Positions 17,630 to 26,199 of a stretch of DNA of 64,000 nt are shown here, piece after piece. The stretch is from JAWLEV01 sp046538105. Lineage in GTDB: Bacteria > Chloroflexota > Anaerolineae > UBA1429. How positions within the stretch are numbered: the first letter of the stretch is position 1; every line of letters starts with the position of its first letter. Under the pieces are notes generated by a model. That model saw only the letters and a program-made list of their open reading frames with translations. It had not been told where the DNA came from and searched no databases. The stretch is taken from contig JBKHJO010000005.1 in the NCBI GenBank assembly GCA_046538105.1, forward strand, positions 1 to 64,000, given 5' to 3'. A program made the translations under genes and the position numbers.

Positions 17630-19087
17630 TCATCGATCCTGAATCCTTCTGGGATAGGGGCGATACCATCCCTCTCGACCAAAGGCCGTGGTTTGGGATA
17701 GATCGCTGGTATAAACACGCCGGTCGTGGAAACCGTCGTTTATGGAACGCATCAAAGTTTGTGTGAGGGCCATATCAAGGTTCCGGAGAATCTGTCTGCA
17801 GTCACCATCGTCTATTAGGTTTTTCTGTTCTTTGGGATCATCATAAAGGTTAAACAGCAGTTCTTCTCCCGTATCGTATTTGGCCAGCCGCCACTCGCCA
17901 TCATATATCATCCAACCTCCCTGCAAAACGCCCATGATGTATTCTCGAGGGTTTCGTTCCTCAATGCCAAGAGCCGGTAACGGTGTGGAATCCAGATAAT
18001 CGGGAACCTGACAGCCCCCAAGATGGAGCATCGTGGCAGTAACATCGCCAAGGGTTACGAGTTCCTGGTTCGTTGTCGGGCCATCGGCCCAGGGGATGTA
18101 CATGAGCAGGGGGACATGACAACTCGCCTCAAAGAATGTCCCCTTGCCGATCAGATCGTGATCTCCCAGATAATCGCCATGATCGGAAGAGAAGATGATG
18201 ATTGTGTTATCCAGCAAATCCTTCTCGCGTAGTGCATCGAGTATCTGGCCTATCTCATAATCTATCTGTTTGACCAATCCCGCATAGTGAGCGCGGACCT
18301 TTTTCTTCTGTGCCATAGTGAACTCGGAATAATCGACACCATTCCAGGGGAGGCGATTACCTTCGATGTTTTGTTGTCTGAGTTGAGGGGCATCTCCCTC
18401 GACTTTGGGGGCTGGCTCGGGCATATCTGCAGGGGCAAAGGGCTCCAGGAACTCTGGCGAGGGATCATAGGGGCAGTGGGGACCAGGGAACCCTACCATC
18501 ATGGCAAAGGGCCCCTCGTTACCGTACTCGCGGATAAAACGACACGATTCCTGCCCCACAAAGTGATCCACAGAATATTCCCAGGGAATCTTGTTGATAA
18601 TAGCGCCCTTATTCTCAAAGTAGCCCTCGTGCTCTTTTCCATGCAGTTTTCGATAGCCATGGGCTCTGAGAAAGTGATGATAGTCATCCCGTATGTGGAT
18701 CCAGCGCTTATCCTCCGCAATGACGCGATACTGAAACCCCAGTCGCAGATCCCACGGGTAAAAGTGCATCTTTCCTATAGCCGCTGTATAGTATCCGCTC
18801 CCACTCAATATTTCCGGCCAGGTAGAGAGACCGCATTCGCGATAGTCCGCGCGCAGAAACTGGCCGTTGCTCAGAACCCCCGTTCTTGCTGCATTCATAC
18901 CAGTTAACAGAGAGACGCGCGCAGGAACGCAAAGGGGATGTGGTGAATAAGCATTGCTGAACAAAACGCCCCTCTCCATGAGGCTATCGATATGGGGCGT
19001 ATCGATGAAAGAAGCGTCATAACAACTCAAAAAGTCGGCGCGCAACTGATCCGGCATAATAAAAATGAGATTTGGTTTTTGGGGCAC
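17630..19087 (-). CDS. Type I sulfatase
   Basis: 485 aa. GTG 19087 is chosen because a GGAGGAGGT ribosome-binding site sits 5-6 nt upstream. The frame stays open further back, but that part is inside the neighbouring gene. The N-terminus is PQKPNLIFIMPDQLRADFL. The catalytic motif CVPARVSLLTG fits CxPxR, so the Cys can be converted to formylglycine. Other metal-binding features are FSSDHGDYLGDHDLIGK and GFPGPHCPYDPS. There is no signal peptide. It lies 34 bp behind the cNMP/PH-domain gene and is probably co-transcribed with it. Confidence 0.9.
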   Translation of the reverse strand: MPQKPNLIFIMPDQLRADFLSCYDASFIDTPHIDSLMERGVLFSNAYSPHPLCVPARVSLLTGMNAARTGVLSNGQFLRADYRECGLSTWPEILSGSGYYTAAIGKMHFYPWDLRLGFQYRVIAEDKRWIHIRDDYHHFLRAHGYRKLHGKEHEGYFENKGAIINKIPWEYSVDHFVGQESCRFIREYGNEGPFAMMVGFPGPHCPYDPSPEFLEPFAPADMPEPAPKVEGDAPQLRQQNIEGNRLPWNGVDYSEFTMAQKKKVRAHYAGLVKQIDYEIGQILDALREKDLLDNTIIIFSSDHGDYLGDHDLIGKGTFFEASCHVPLLMYIPWADGPTTNQELVTLGDVTATMLHLGGCQVPDYLDSTPLPALGIEERNPREYIMGVLQGGWMIYDGEWRLAKYDTGEELLFNLYDDPKEQKNLIDDGDCRQILRNLDMALTQTLMRSINDGFHDRRVYTSDLSQTTAFGREGWYRPYPRRIQDR

Positions 19088-19121
19088 TTTTACCTCCTCC
19101 TCCCTGTTTCGGGGGCTCATA

Positions 19122-20858
19122 CTATTTGGCCTCTGACGGGGATTCATTCCCTTTCTCTTCAGAGATTCTCTCTTTGGCATCCCGCAGATCATCGTAGACG
19201 CTGAACCATTCTGCAAGTTCTGCCTGGCGCCTTTGCATCTCTCTTTGCCGTTGCGCCTCGCGAAAGGCCTCAAGGCGACGAAATATCTCGTTCTGTACAT
19301 CGTGGGGGTTCGGGACTCGGTTGAATGTGAAACTCCCCGCACCAGCGGTTTGTATGACAACATCCCCATAGTCAAAGGCCGCTGCCACAAAACTGGGGAT
19401 TTCCAGACTTACATGCTGGATCATTCCCAAACTGGCCTCACGTCGCTCCTCCGACACAAAGAGGGGACGCTTATCAATATCCACAATCCGATCGTTCGTC
19501 ACGATGTAAAGATCATTGCCCCAATCGACCATGTTCCACCAGAGCAGCCCTACGAGAAAGATGGTGACGGGAACCAACATGAACGGATAATAGGGATATA
19601 ACTTTGTCACCAAGGGTTGCGGAATACCAAAAAAGCCCAGGAGCATCGCCACACTCACGATGAAGCACCAAAAAAGAGGGGCAATGGTCTCCCGGATGAG
19701 AAATATCCAGTGTTTTCTCCATGTGGTGGCCTCTTCAGTCTGCATTCGCGTGCGTGGGATGAGGCCATGCTCTGCCATCCAGGTGAGAAAGTGTGTGATC
19801 GGTCCAGGTTGCACTTGTATCACCGCAGACCCGTTAGTGTGGCCACTATCTTCCAGGCCGCCTCCTTCAGCCACGGCCTCGGAACCCTCCAACCCCAAAT
19901 GGCGTGCCAGAGTATCACGTACGACCTGGCGCTGTTCGGCGTGGCGCGTGGCCTGAGCGCGGGCCATCTCTTCCCAGAGAGCCTCTCTTGCTTCTTCGGG
20001 CTTGGGAATGTGGTCGAACCGTATAGTACCGACGTCGGCGGCCGTTTCGATGACCAAGTCGCCGTAATTCAGCATCTGTCCCACAAAGTCGCGTACTATC
20101 CGAAAATCCTGTATTCGCGCCAGGGGGGCGGCATTTCGTGATTCGTAGAGAAAGGCAACCTGTTCGCGATGGACGACTCTTTGGTTGGAAGCGACAAAGT
20201 AATCATTGCGCCAGTCGACCCAGTGCCAAAGAAAGCTCAAAGCATAGAACGCGGATAGGAGGGAAAACGGGATGGCCGGATTCGGGCTGGGCGTAATCCG
20301 CATCCTCAACCAGAACAGGATTGCAAAGGAAAGGAGCACGACAAGAGTGCTCACCATCATGGAGCGCACAAACATAATCCAGTGCCTACGGGTATGATAT
20401 ATTATCACTTCCCCAGGGCCTAACCAGGTATAGTGGGGAGCCTGCAATTTCTCCCTTATATCCGGTCGGACGGTCAACTGTTGGGATAGGCCTTCGTATC
20501 TCGAAAGCAGCCCTTGAAACTCGGGGCGCGTCAGCATCCAAATGCGCATTTCTGTTTTGGCAGTGACGGTGGCATCCCGGGGCTCGCTCAAAAAGAGGGC
20601 GGTGGTACCAAAGTAATCACCGCGCCGCATCATATTTACGGGACGTTGGAGACCGTCTTCGTCCACCCGGTGGACGGCAGCCTCTCCCTGGCGGATGAGG
20701 AAAAAGATACTCCCCAAGTCCGCCTGGTGGGTCAGTGCAGTCCCCGCCGGAATCACACGCTCTTCACCCGCGTTGGCAACTAACGCAAGATAGTGTTCCG
20801 AAAGTTGCTCAAAAAGGGGGATCCTAGAAAGCTCTTCTACCAGGCTCATCTGTGGCAT
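19122..20858 (-). CDS. Membrane protein with cyclic-nucleotide-binding domain and two bPH2-type modules
   Basis: 578 aa. Residues 1-125 form a cNMP-binding (Crp-like) domain: IPLFEQLSEHYLALVA, PAGTALTHQADLGSIFFLIRQG, MRRGDYFGTTALFL and SEPRDATVTAKTE. This is followed by two copies of a module with a pair of membrane helices and a bacterial PH (bPH2) domain, each with a W..DW.ND(Y/L)(F/Y)(V/I)..(N) segment (HWVDWRNDYFVASNQRVV; NMVDWGNDLYIVTNDRIV). A coiled-coil, charged C-terminus follows. The domain combination is known in Chloroflexota; its function is unknown. It is possibly a membrane sensor or scaffold responding to a cyclic nucleotide or other ligand. Upstream TTGTAG-17-TAGAAT supports transcription from here. 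Confidence 0.8.
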   Translation of the reverse strand: MPQMSLVEELSRIPLFEQLSEHYLALVANAGEERVIPAGTALTHQADLGSIFFLIRQGEAAVHRVDEDGLQRPVNMMRRGDYFGTTALFLSEPRDATVTAKTEMRIWMLTRPEFQGLLSRYEGLSQQLTVRPDIREKLQAPHYTWLGPGEVIIYHTRRHWIMFVRSMMVSTLVVLLSFAILFWLRMRITPSPNPAIPFSLLSAFYALSFLWHWVDWRNDYFVASNQRVVHREQVAFLYESRNAAPLARIQDFRIVRDFVGQMLNYGDLVIETAADVGTIRFDHIPKPEEAREALWEEMARAQATRHAEQRQVVRDTLARHLGLEGSEAVAEGGGLEDSGHTNGSAVIQVQPGPITHFLTWMAEHGLIPRTRMQTEEATTWRKHWIFLIRETIAPLFWCFIVSVAMLLGFFGIPQPLVTKLYPYYPFMLVPVTIFLVGLLWWNMVDWGNDLYIVTNDRIVDIDKRPLFVSEERREASLGMIQHVSLEIPSFVAAAFDYGDVVIQTAGAGSFTFNRVPNPHDVQNEIFRRLEAFREAQRQREMQRRQAELAEWFSVYDDLRDAKERISEEKGNESPSEAK

Positions 20859-20887
20859 TTATATTCCCCGTCCACTGTAACACGGTT

Positions 20888-20916
20888 ATTCTAACAGAAT
20901 ATGGCCATCTCTACAA
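20888..20916 (-). promoter_or_regulatory. Sigma70-type promoter for the cNMP/bPH2-sulfatase operon
   Basis: On the minus strand TTGTAG (20916-20911), a 17-nt spacer and TAGAAT (20893-20888), 30 bp before the ATG. Confidence 0.6.
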
Positions 20917-21038
20917 TCCGTAGTCGCATGCCTCGTTCATTCGTATTCTCTATCTCTCGGTTGCCAGATGGCAAGTCCCAAAACTCCTGTAAAAACGGCG
21001 ACGTGAAGTAGCCGCCCGATGTCATGGGATCGATTTGT

Positions 21039-21067
21039 TTGTGGGCGTGGGGCAGGTATGGTAGAAT
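21039..21067 (+). promoter_or_regulatory. Sigma70-type promoter for the LuxR-kelch gene
   Basis: TTGTGG (21039-21044), a 17-nt spacer and TAGAAT (21062-21067), 27 bp before ATG 21094. Confidence 0.6.
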
Positions 21068-21093
21068 GCTGGATGATGTGTAGAGAGGAAACT

Positions 21094-22434
21094 ATGAGCA
21101 GCGAATCTCCAGATGAACTGAGCGCGCGGGAAAAGGAGATACTGGAGCTGGTCGCCACGGGAGCGACGAACCGGCAGATTGCCACCAGGTTGACCATCAG
21201 TGTCAATACAGTCAAAACACATCTTCGCAACATCTTTACCAAACTCTCCGTCGAGTCTCGGACGGAGGCAGCGTTGTGGGCTGTAAAGTATGGTGTGGTC
21301 GAGGTTGAACAGGAGGGCGTTCCTTTAACACATAAAGAGAACGCGCAAAAGGAGCTGATCGGTTGGGAGTCGGAAAGGCAGTGGCCTCTGCGTATAGGTC
21401 AATACCTGGCTCTGGGTATTTCACTCCTCTTTGTGTTTTTTGTAACCCTTTGGCCAGGCGGTGTTCAAGGAACGGAGGATACGGAAAGCCCCTTTGTGGA
21501 CCTTCCCGGAGTGACGGAGACGGATATTTCTTTGGGTTCCTCTTCGCGGTGGCGGTTAAAGACCCAGTTGCCCACATCCCGCGGGCGTTTTGCTCAAGCA
21601 CAGATAGGAGAGAAGATATTTGTTATCAGCGGATCAGATAATCAGGGATGGAGTGCGGCAGTCGAAGTATACGATGTGATACAGGATAGCTGGGAACGAA
21701 AGCGTGATAAGCCCACGCCTGTGGCCAACATAGGGGCTGTGTCTATAGATGGCTTGATCTACGTTCCAGGGGGGCTGGATGCATCGAACCAGGTGCGGGA
21801 TATCCTTGAGGTCTATGATCCAGAGGCCGATACGTGGCATGCGTTGACACCCCTGCCGACGCCCCTTTGCGCCTATGCCATCGCTCCTTTTGAAGATGGC
21901 TTTTATCTCTTTGGTGGTTGGAATGGTAATGCATATCTGTCCTCAGTATACTATTATGATGTGTCTTCCGGAACCTGGCATGAAGAAAGGCCCATGAAGA
22001 CAGCAAAAGCGTTTGTCGCAGCCGCCACGTTAAAAGATCGGATCTATCTTGTGGGAGGATACGATGGTTCTCAGGAATTCAGTTCGTGCCATTCCTATGA
22101 TCCCTCGCTCGCTGTAGAGGGAGGCGACCCATGGCAGGAACATGCCCCCATGAGTATTGCACGGGCGGGACACGCCGTGACGGCGTCCCAAGAGGGGCTT
22201 TACGTCGTTGGGGGAGGATTAAAAACTCCTTTTTCATACAATGAACGCTATGATCTGGGGAACAATGCCTGGTCCAGTTTTGAGAGCCCCATTCTCGATC
22301 GCTGGCGTACTTTGGGAGTTTCGACCATTAACCAAAGGGACGGCACCCATCTTTACGCCGTCGGAGGCTGGAATGGAAAGTATCTTGACGTTGTGGAAAC
22401 CTATCAAACATCTTTTCGAGTGTACCTGCCATAG
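21094..22434 (+). CDS. Membrane-anchored LuxR-type HTH protein with extracytoplasmic kelch repeats
   Basis: 446 aa. ATG 21094 follows AGAGAGGAAAC. Residues about 5-65 are a full LuxR/GerE helix-turn-helix (LSAREKEILELVATGATNRQ, then VNTVKTHLRNIFTKL). A single membrane helix follows near residues 108-125 (YLALGISLLFVFFVTLW). Residues about 150-440 hold five to six kelch units with the GG doublets and Y/W pattern (VPGGLDASNQVRDILEVYD; LFGGWNGNAYLSSVYYYD; LVGGYDGSQEF; AVGGWNGKYLDVVETY). There is no receiver domain, so this looks like a one-component transmembrane regulator with an outside beta-propeller sensor, or an HTH used for another purpose. OsmC and Lpd genes follow closely. Confidence 0.85.
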   Translation: MSSESPDELSAREKEILELVATGATNRQIATRLTISVNTVKTHLRNIFTKLSVESRTEAALWAVKYGVVEVEQEGVPLTHKENAQKELIGWESERQWPLRIGQYLALGISLLFVFFVTLWPGGVQGTEDTESPFVDLPGVTETDISLGSSSRWRLKTQLPTSRGRFAQAQIGEKIFVISGSDNQGWSAAVEVYDVIQDSWERKRDKPTPVANIGAVSIDGLIYVPGGLDASNQVRDILEVYDPEADTWHALTPLPTPLCAYAIAPFEDGFYLFGGWNGNAYLSSVYYYDVSSGTWHEERPMKTAKAFVAAATLKDRIYLVGGYDGSQEFSSCHSYDPSLAVEGGDPWQEHAPMSIARAGHAVTASQEGLYVVGGGLKTPFSYNERYDLGNNAWSSFESPILDRWRTLGVSTINQRDGTHLYAVGGWNGKYLDVVETYQTSFRVYLP

Positions 22435-22450
22435 AAGGGGATAGAGCGCC

Positions 22451-22885
22451 ATGTCTGAGAGTAATGTCTATGAAGCTGACGCGACACTGGTTCAGGGGCT
22501 ACAATTTGTGGGACGAGGTGTCGAATCGGGGATTGCTGTAGTTTTGGACGGTGCGGAAGAACATGGCGGGTTGGAAAGCGGCATACGTCCCATGGAGTCT
22601 CTGCTCATCAGTCTGGCCGGTTGTACGGGCATGGACGTCATATCCATCCTGCGCAAAAAGCGCCAGGAGGTGGCGGATTTTCGTGTGGAGGCAAAAGGAG
22701 TCCAGGCGGAGGAACATCCCAGGCGTTATGAGCGGATCATCCTGCATTATATCGTCCGGGGTCGCGACGTATCGGAGAAAGCCGTGGCTCGCTCTATTGA
22801 GTTATCGCTGAACAAGTATTGCGGCGTGACGGCCAGTCTCAATAGCGAGATCGATTACGAGTATACAATAGAAGCGTGGAATTGA
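22451..22885 (+). CDS. OsmC/Ohr family protein
   Basis: 144 aa. OsmC-family peroxidases use two cysteines to reduce organic hydroperoxides. Here PMESLLISLAGCTGMDVISI carries the first Cys in its usual helix, and LNKYCGVTASL carries the second. It is of the YhfA-like OsmC subgroup rather than true Ohr (inference from the length and second motif). The reductant may be dihydrolipoamide, which fits the overlapping downstream lipoamide dehydrogenase gene (TGATG junction). Confidence 0.9.
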   Translation: MSESNVYEADATLVQGLQFVGRGVESGIAVVLDGAEEHGGLESGIRPMESLLISLAGCTGMDVISILRKKRQEVADFRVEAKGVQAEEHPRRYERIILHYIVRGRDVSEKAVARSIELSLNKYCGVTASLNSEIDYEYTIEAWN

Positions 22886-24297
22886 TGACCTCAACATACG
22901 ATATCGTCATCATCGGAGCGGGACCTGGCGGATATGTGGCTGCCATCCGCGCCGCTCAGCGGGGGGCAAAGGTGGCCCTGGTGGATAAAGAGGGGATAGG
23001 GGGTACCTGTCTGAATTATGGGTGCATTTCCACCAAAGCTCTGGTACGCGACGCGGAGCTCTATCGCGACGCCACTTCTGGAAGATACTGTGTGGCGGCA
23101 GAGGAATCGTTCCGTCTCGATTTTGCACGTCTCATGGAGCGTAAGCGTGAGGTTGTGGATACCCTCGTCAGCGGTGTCAAGCGATTACTAGATGATTACC
23201 GCGTGCAGATATTTCTCGGTCATGCACGTATCAGGCGTCCGGGATTGGTGGAGGTTTCCGGGCAAGAAGAGGATACACGGTCCCTGTCCTGCCACAATAT
23301 TATCATTGCCACCGGCGCTACACCTTCCGGACTGTCCATTCCTGGTACCGATTTGCCTGGTGTTGTCGCCTCGAGGGAACTTTTGTGTATCGACAGCCTG
23401 CCCGAACGGTTGCTGATCCTGGGAGGGGGAAGTGTGGGGGTCGAGTTTGCCTGCATCTTTCAGGCTCTGGGCACAGATGTCTCTCTTCTGGAACTCAAAA
23501 GCCTTGTCCAGGATATGGAGCCACAGATCAGTAAAAGATTACGCGCCCATATGATACGCCAGGGTATATCCGTCGCCATTGGCGCTAACCCTAAGACGAT
23601 AAGCATCAACGATGACGGTTCGCTGCGGGTAGAATATGAGCAAAATGATGAAAAGACGTTTGCTGAAGGAGATGTTGTCCTCCTGGCTACCGGACGTCGG
23701 CCCAATACGGAGGCATTGGGACTGGAAACGGTGGGCGTCGACACCAATGGACCGGTCATCAAGGTGAATGAATGGTTGCAGACCAGTGTACCAAACATAT
23801 ACGCCATCGGCGACTGCACCGGTGGGTATATGTTTGCCCATGTGGCTTCCTACGAGGCGGAGGTCGCCGTGGAAAACATTCTGGGAGAAAAGCGCGAGGC
23901 CGATTATCGTGTGGTGCCGACGTGTATTTTCACCATGCCCGAGATCGCCGGGGTGGGGATGACCGAGGAAGCCGCGGACGAGGCTGGATTGCCATATACG
24001 GTGACCCGTTTCCCCTTTCGAGCAAATGGGCGGGCATTGGCCGTGGGGGAGGCAGATGGCCAGATACGTATGCTCTGTGAGAAGACCCCCGCCGGAGAGG
24101 GAGGGAAGGTGCTTGGGGTGCATATCATCGGGCCTCATGCGGGCGATCTGATAGCCGAAGCTGCTCTCGCCATGCGCCTTGGAGCCACGGCCGAGGATAT
24201 CGCACAGACGATTCATGCGCATCCAACGATGCCTGAGGCGATGATGGAAGCCGCCATGGCTCATTACCTGGGCGCCATTCACTTTAAGCAAAGATAG
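22885..24297 (+). CDS. lpdA: Dihydrolipoamide dehydrogenase (pyridine nucleotide-disulfide oxidoreductase)
   Basis: 470 aa. ATG 22885 overlaps the OsmC stop by 1 bp. FAD-binding IIGAGPGGYVAAIRAAQRGA, redox disulfide GGTCLNYGC (CxxxxC), then ISTKAL where the usual form is IPSKAL. NAD-binding LILGGGSVGVEFACIF, second FAD contact YAIGDCTGGYMFAH and the C-terminal catalytic pair HAHPTMPEAM (His-x4-Glu) are intact. No 2-oxoacid dehydrogenase E1/E2 genes are nearby, so it probably serves the OsmC peroxidase, glycine cleavage or a general reductase role (inference). Confidence 0.9.
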   Translation: MTSTYDIVIIGAGPGGYVAAIRAAQRGAKVALVDKEGIGGTCLNYGCISTKALVRDAELYRDATSGRYCVAAEESFRLDFARLMERKREVVDTLVSGVKRLLDDYRVQIFLGHARIRRPGLVEVSGQEEDTRSLSCHNIIIATGATPSGLSIPGTDLPGVVASRELLCIDSLPERLLILGGGSVGVEFACIFQALGTDVSLLELKSLVQDMEPQISKRLRAHMIRQGISVAIGANPKTISINDDGSLRVEYEQNDEKTFAEGDVVLLATGRRPNTEALGLETVGVDTNGPVIKVNEWLQTSVPNIYAIGDCTGGYMFAHVASYEAEVAVENILGEKREADYRVVPTCIFTMPEIAGVGMTEEAADEAGLPYTVTRFPFRANGRALAVGEADGQIRMLCEKTPAGEGGKVLGVHIIGPHAGDLIAEAALAMRLGATAEDIAQTIHAHPTMPEAMMEAAMAHYLGAIHFKQR

Positions 24298-24318
24298 AGA
24301 GGGAACGACACTGGCAAT

Positions 24319-24603
24319 ATGATCATCGGAGTGTGTACGTTGGAGTTGCAGATCTATGGAAGCGCATCATTAAAGCAAAAACGCCGGGTGGTGCAGTCGG
24401 TGCTGGATAGGGTGCGCAACGAGTTCAACGTCTCTACGGCCGAGGTGGATCACCAGGATAGTTGGCAACTTGCTACCCTGGCCTTTGCCTGTGTGGCCTC
24501 GGATGGGGGGTACGTGCAGGGGTTACTGCAGCGCGTCGTGGACTTTGTGGATAGTAAAAGGTTTAATCTGGTTCTTTTAGATTATCGGATCGAGTTGTTC
24601 TAG
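24319..24603 (+). CDS. DUF503 (YlxP-like) family protein
   Basis: 94 aa, the full family length. It has the typical start MIIGVCTLELQIYGSASLKQ, then KRRVVQSVLDRVRNEFNVS and AEVDHQDSWQLATLAFACVA. DUF503 proteins are small, often encoded near translation or ribosome-maturation genes. The biochemical role is unknown. It sits 22 bp after lpdA, probably in the same transcript. Confidence 0.85.
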   Translation: MIIGVCTLELQIYGSASLKQKRRVVQSVLDRVRNEFNVSTAEVDHQDSWQLATLAFACVASDGGYVQGLLQRVVDFVDSKRFNLVLLDYRIELF

Positions 24604-24646
24604 AACCGTCTAGCATGACGTGGGGACGATACAAAAGGGGAGAAGC

Positions 24647-24934
24647 ATGGTATTTCGAATCCTGGCCATCGCAAGAGATTGCTCAATCCTACTTTTGGGG
24701 ATAGAGATCTTTATCCTGCTGTTATTACCCATTTTCACTCTCTGGTATGTGACCCATTGGCTGAAGGATTTCATACCGCAGATGACCCATACCTTGGAGG
24801 ATGTGAAAGGGGGATGGATCCGTGTGCTTTCTTATATCCACCTCGCCTTGGCACATATCAGAGCGCCGTTCTTGTGGATAGCAAGCAAGCGCGAGGGGCT
24901 AAAGGTATTTTTATCATGGATGAAATCCGCCTGA
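24647..24934 (+). CDS. Hypothetical small membrane protein
   Basis: 95 aa. ATG 24647 lies behind GGGGAGAAGC. One strong membrane helix near residues 15-37 (LLLGIEIFILLLLPIFTLWY), then an amphipathic, mostly cytoplasmic or interfacial tail. No family was recognised. It is followed closely by another single-helix protein gene, so the two may act together. Confidence 0.6.
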   Translation: MVFRILAIARDCSILLLGIEIFILLLLPIFTLWYVTHWLKDFIPQMTHTLEDVKGGWIRVLSYIHLALAHIRAPFLWIASKREGLKVFLSWMKSA

Positions 24935-24954
24935 CGAAAACAAGGAGGCTGGCT

Positions 24955-25146
24955 GTGCAGAGAAGTAAAAAGTACATCGTAGAGGGTGCTGTATTGGGTG
25001 CTGTATTGGGCATGGTGGTGGGCTGGTTATATAGCCGTCGCCTTGACGATGTTAACGACGAGGAGGTGAAAGAGATAGATACGAAACGCGTGATGCGTCT
25101 CGTATGGTCGGGACTCGGCCTTGTGAGAGAAATAGCCGAGTTGTAA
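24955..25146 (+). CDS. Hypothetical small glycine-zipper membrane protein
   Basis: 63 aa. GTG 24955 is preferred because AGGAGG lies 6 nt upstream; an in-frame ATG at 24916 would add 13 residues and overlap the previous gene. The helix VEGAVLGAVLGMVVGWLYSR has a GxxxG pattern as in YtxH-like proteins. The tail is charged. The function is unknown. Confidence 0.55.
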   Translation: MQRSKKYIVEGAVLGAVLGMVVGWLYSRRLDDVNDEEVKEIDTKRVMRLVWSGLGLVREIAEL

Positions 25147-25177
25147 CATAACTTCAGACCAAAAGGTATTGTAATAA

Positions 25178-25203
25178 GGATAGCAAGCGAGGTCGTGCTA
25201 TCC
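25178..25203 (+). terminator. Possible weak terminator
   Basis: GGATAGCA (25178-25185) pairs with TGCTATCC (25196-25203). The downstream T content is low (GCGTTCTCCCTTTT), so termination is uncertain. Confidence 0.3.
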
Positions 25204-25341
25204 GCGTTCTCCCTTTTCGAAGGCCTCGTTTATATATGTGGTTCGTACTTTTTTTCACAAGGATATTTGACGTGGGCATCACGCCAGATATAATTTTATG
25301 CTAGTGTGATTTTTCAGATTCGTTTGTTAGGAGGCGTTTTT

Positions 25342-26184
25342 GTGTATCGTATTTTGAAAAAAGAGGTTCTGACGCCTGTGGCAAAACTGTACGCCATAGA
25401 GGCGCCAGAGATTGCCCAAAAAGCGCAGGCTGGGCATTTTGTGATTTTGCGTGTTAATGAACCGGGAGAACGTATTCCTCTCACGATTGCGGATTATGAT
25501 CGCGAGGAAGGCACGGTGACCATCGTCGTTCAGGAGGTGGGCAAGACGACCAAATTGTTGGGAACGTTGGAGGAGGGGGATAGTCTGGCCAGTTTTGCTG
25601 GTCCGCTGGGCACACCTACGGAAATTGAGAATTATGGTACGACCCTCGTCGTTGGCGGGGGATTAGGTATCGCTCCCATCTATCCCATATGTCGCGCCCT
25701 GCGCGAGGCGGGAAATACGGTCATCGGCATCATTGGCGCGCGGAGTGGCGACCTCCTCTTCTGGGAAGAAGAATTGAGCAGCGTGACGGATGAACTGATC
25801 GTCTGCACCGACGATGGGAGCTACGGGCGGGGAGCCTTGGTTACCGTACCTATGAAGGAACTCATGGAATCCGACAGGGAGATCGATCGTGTCTGGGCAA
25901 TCGGCCCGGCTATCATGATGAAGTTCGCTGCCCTTACCACGCAGCCGTATGGCGTCAAGACGATCGTAAGCCTGAACTCTATCATGGTCGATGGTACTGG
26001 GATGTGTGGCTCCTGCCGCGTGTCCGTTGGGGGACGCACACGCTTTGCTTGTGTGGATGGTCCCGAGTTCGATGGGCATGAGGTGGATTGGGATCTGCTT
26101 TTGAGTCGCCAGCGAATATATACGGACATGGAAACGGTGGCATTGGAACAGTACGAACGCGAACTGGCTAACGTGCGCGCATAG
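25342..26184 (+). CDS. nfnA: NADH-dependent ferredoxin:NADP+ oxidoreductase-like subunit A (NfnA/SudB/PyrK-type FAD and [2Fe-2S] protein)
   Basis: 280 aa. GTG 25342 has TAGGAGGCG upstream. An FAD-binding beta barrel includes RIPLTIADYD; VGGGLGIAPIYPICRALREA binds NAD(P). The C-terminal segment GTGMCGSCRVSVGG with FACVDGP provides the [2Fe-2S] cysteines. The family is shared by sulfide dehydrogenase, dihydroorotate dehydrogenase electron-transfer subunit and NfnA. The directly following gltA-like gene (15 bp on) makes NfnA/SudB the best reading. An NfnAB complex couples ferredoxin and NADH to NADP+ reduction by flavin-based electron bifurcation. Confidence 0.85.
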   Translation: MYRILKKEVLTPVAKLYAIEAPEIAQKAQAGHFVILRVNEPGERIPLTIADYDREEGTVTIVVQEVGKTTKLLGTLEEGDSLASFAGPLGTPTEIENYGTTLVVGGGLGIAPIYPICRALREAGNTVIGIIGARSGDLLFWEEELSSVTDELIVCTDDGSYGRGALVTVPMKELMESDREIDRVWAIGPAIMMKFAALTTQPYGVKTIVSLNSIMVDGTGMCGSCRVSVGGRTRFACVDGPEFDGHEVDWDLLLSRQRIYTDMETVALEQYERELANVRA

Positions 26185-26199
26185 GAGATAATATAAAGT

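Noticed and set aside
19088..19390. Longer N-terminus for the sulfatase at 17630
   Set aside because: It would lie inside the neighbouring cNMP/bPH2 gene. GTG 19087 has an ideal ribosome-binding site and starts right before the sulfatase fold.
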